Positions 32,630-33,010 of a DNA stretch of 33,010 nt are shown piece by piece. Under the pieces are notes generated by a model. The model searched no databases. It was given only the letters and a program-made list of their open reading frames with translations, and was not told the origin of the DNA. Each line of letters opens with the position of its first letter. Within the stretch, counting starts at the first letter, position 1. The position numbers and the translations under genes were made by a program. Origin of the DNA: Thermophagus sp052400625 (lineage in GTDB: Bacteria > Bacteroidota > Bacteroidia > Bacteroidales > Marinilabiliaceae); NCBI GenBank assembly GCA_052400625.1, contig JBQTGH010000022.1; one strand, 5' to 3'.

Positions 32630-33010
32630 GAAGACAGAAGAAAGAGGCCAGAGGTATGAATCAACCTGAGGCTATAAGTGAAAATAAAGGGAAATATGGT
32701 AGATATAAGTTGAATTACCCCCAAAGGTCTAAAACAAATTTACATTTCAACAAACCCCTTTACATCACCTTTGAGCGGCACTTCTCTTCTTATCGTAGCA
32801 GGCCGGCTTTAGTCACAAAAGCAGTCCGGCTTTTTTCTCTGTGGCCGTCCAGCTTTTTCAAGTGGAGCAACATGGCTTTAATAACCTGAACAGCATTGCT
32901 TCATAAGGTGTTAAAATGGTTAGAGACAGTATTCATTAACCAGGAAGAGATCCTTGAATATAATATTGACATTTTGTGATGTAAGATCATTAGATTTCAT
33001 CCCACACCCA

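Larger units (their letters stand above)
32146..33010. other. 865-base gene-free end of the window
   Basis: It holds the promoter region of the DUF5020 gene, AT-rich GATATAAATAG-type sequence (about 32460-32516), the second octamer array, two GC-rich hairpins, and a 15-base direct repeat TAGATATAAGTTGAA (32474-32488 and 32700-32714). A GCCGG-N19-CCGGC inverted repeat followed by six T on the plus strand (32802-32836) could end a transcript, but the loop is long. The 90-codon frame at 32617-32889 is not family-like and is not called. Nothing recognisable is seen from 32890 to the end. Confidence 0.5.

Noticed and set aside
32802..32836. GCCGG-N19-CCGGC followed by six T, as a plus-strand terminator
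   Set aside because: Short stem with a long loop and no plus-strand gene upstream; the CCGGCTTT halves also read as a direct repeat.
32617..32889. 90-codon open frame on the plus strand near the end
   Set aside because: Begins at GTG within the GC-rich hairpin, basic low-quality composition, no family match.
1..33010. tRNA, rRNA or known riboswitch
   Set aside because: No T-arm-like GTTCRANNC with acceptor pairing, no rRNA-like sequence and no recognisable riboswitch core was seen on either strand; a covariance-model search would settle it.

Overview
The window looks like chromosome from a member of Bacteroidota, possibly a Marinilabiliales-like marine or anaerobic lineage (the order is a guess). 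The signs are Bacteroidota-restricted families (DUF4783, DUF5020), a TraR/DksA-like protein with a degenerate zinc finger beside ileS and lspA, an isoleucyl-tRNA synthetase of the eukaryote-like type, a long multi-SLBB export protein, A-rich rather than Shine-Dalgarno leaders, and promoter boxes of the Bacteroidota type (-7 TAnnTTTG, -33 TTTG). No tRNA, rRNA, CRISPR array, IS element or prophage gene was seen.

Layout. (1) 258-4718, housekeeping: a Fsr-like MFS exporter on +, convergent with nadC on -. Next come a DUF4783 protein on - and, divergently, a LolC/E-like ABC permease on +. A strict 8-bp tandem repeat (13 units) fills the gap between nadC and the DUF4783 gene. (2) 4726-24569, all on -: an extracellular or capsular polysaccharide locus. 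In transcription order it holds a six-SLBB export protein and a Wzz-type chain-length protein. After a 565-bp gap come wecB, wecC, a Wzx flippase, a pyruvyltransferase-like protein, an FrhB-like Fe-S flavoprotein, a Wzy-like polymerase, a GT4 glycosyltransferase, a second FrhB-like protein, a heparinase II/III-like lyase, a second pyruvyltransferase-like protein, an AsnB-type amidotransferase and a GT26 (WecG/TagA) glycosyltransferase. (3) 25294-29988, on -: ileS, traR/dksA-like and lspA. (4) 30141-32145, on -: a DUF5020 outer-membrane channel candidate and an AzgA-type purine permease in one operon, ended by a clear terminator. (5) 32146-33010: no gene recognised, but a second copy of the 8-bp repeat array and GC-rich hairpins.

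How the genes fit together. WecB and WecC should make UDP-ManNAc and then UDP-ManNAcA, and the GT26 enzyme is the natural user of one of them. The AsnB-like protein may amidate the uronic acid. The two pyruvyltransferase-like and two FrhB-like proteins may add and reduce or oxidise decorations. Wzx, Wzy, Wzz and the SLBB protein would flip, polymerise, size and export the chain. The lyase would trim it. No initiating phosphoglycosyltransferase is in the window. The block from about 5.5 to 17.9 kb is visibly more AT-rich than its flanks, as expected for an exchangeable surface-polysaccharide cassette. The most interesting unexplained items are the paired FrhB-like/pyruvyltransferase modules and the octamer arrays.

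Several start codons were moved inward from the longest open frame to an ATG that fits the family (nadC, DUF4783 gene, wecB, second pyruvyltransferase, export protein, TraR-like). The longer versions begin at TTG or add low-complexity or non-family sequence.
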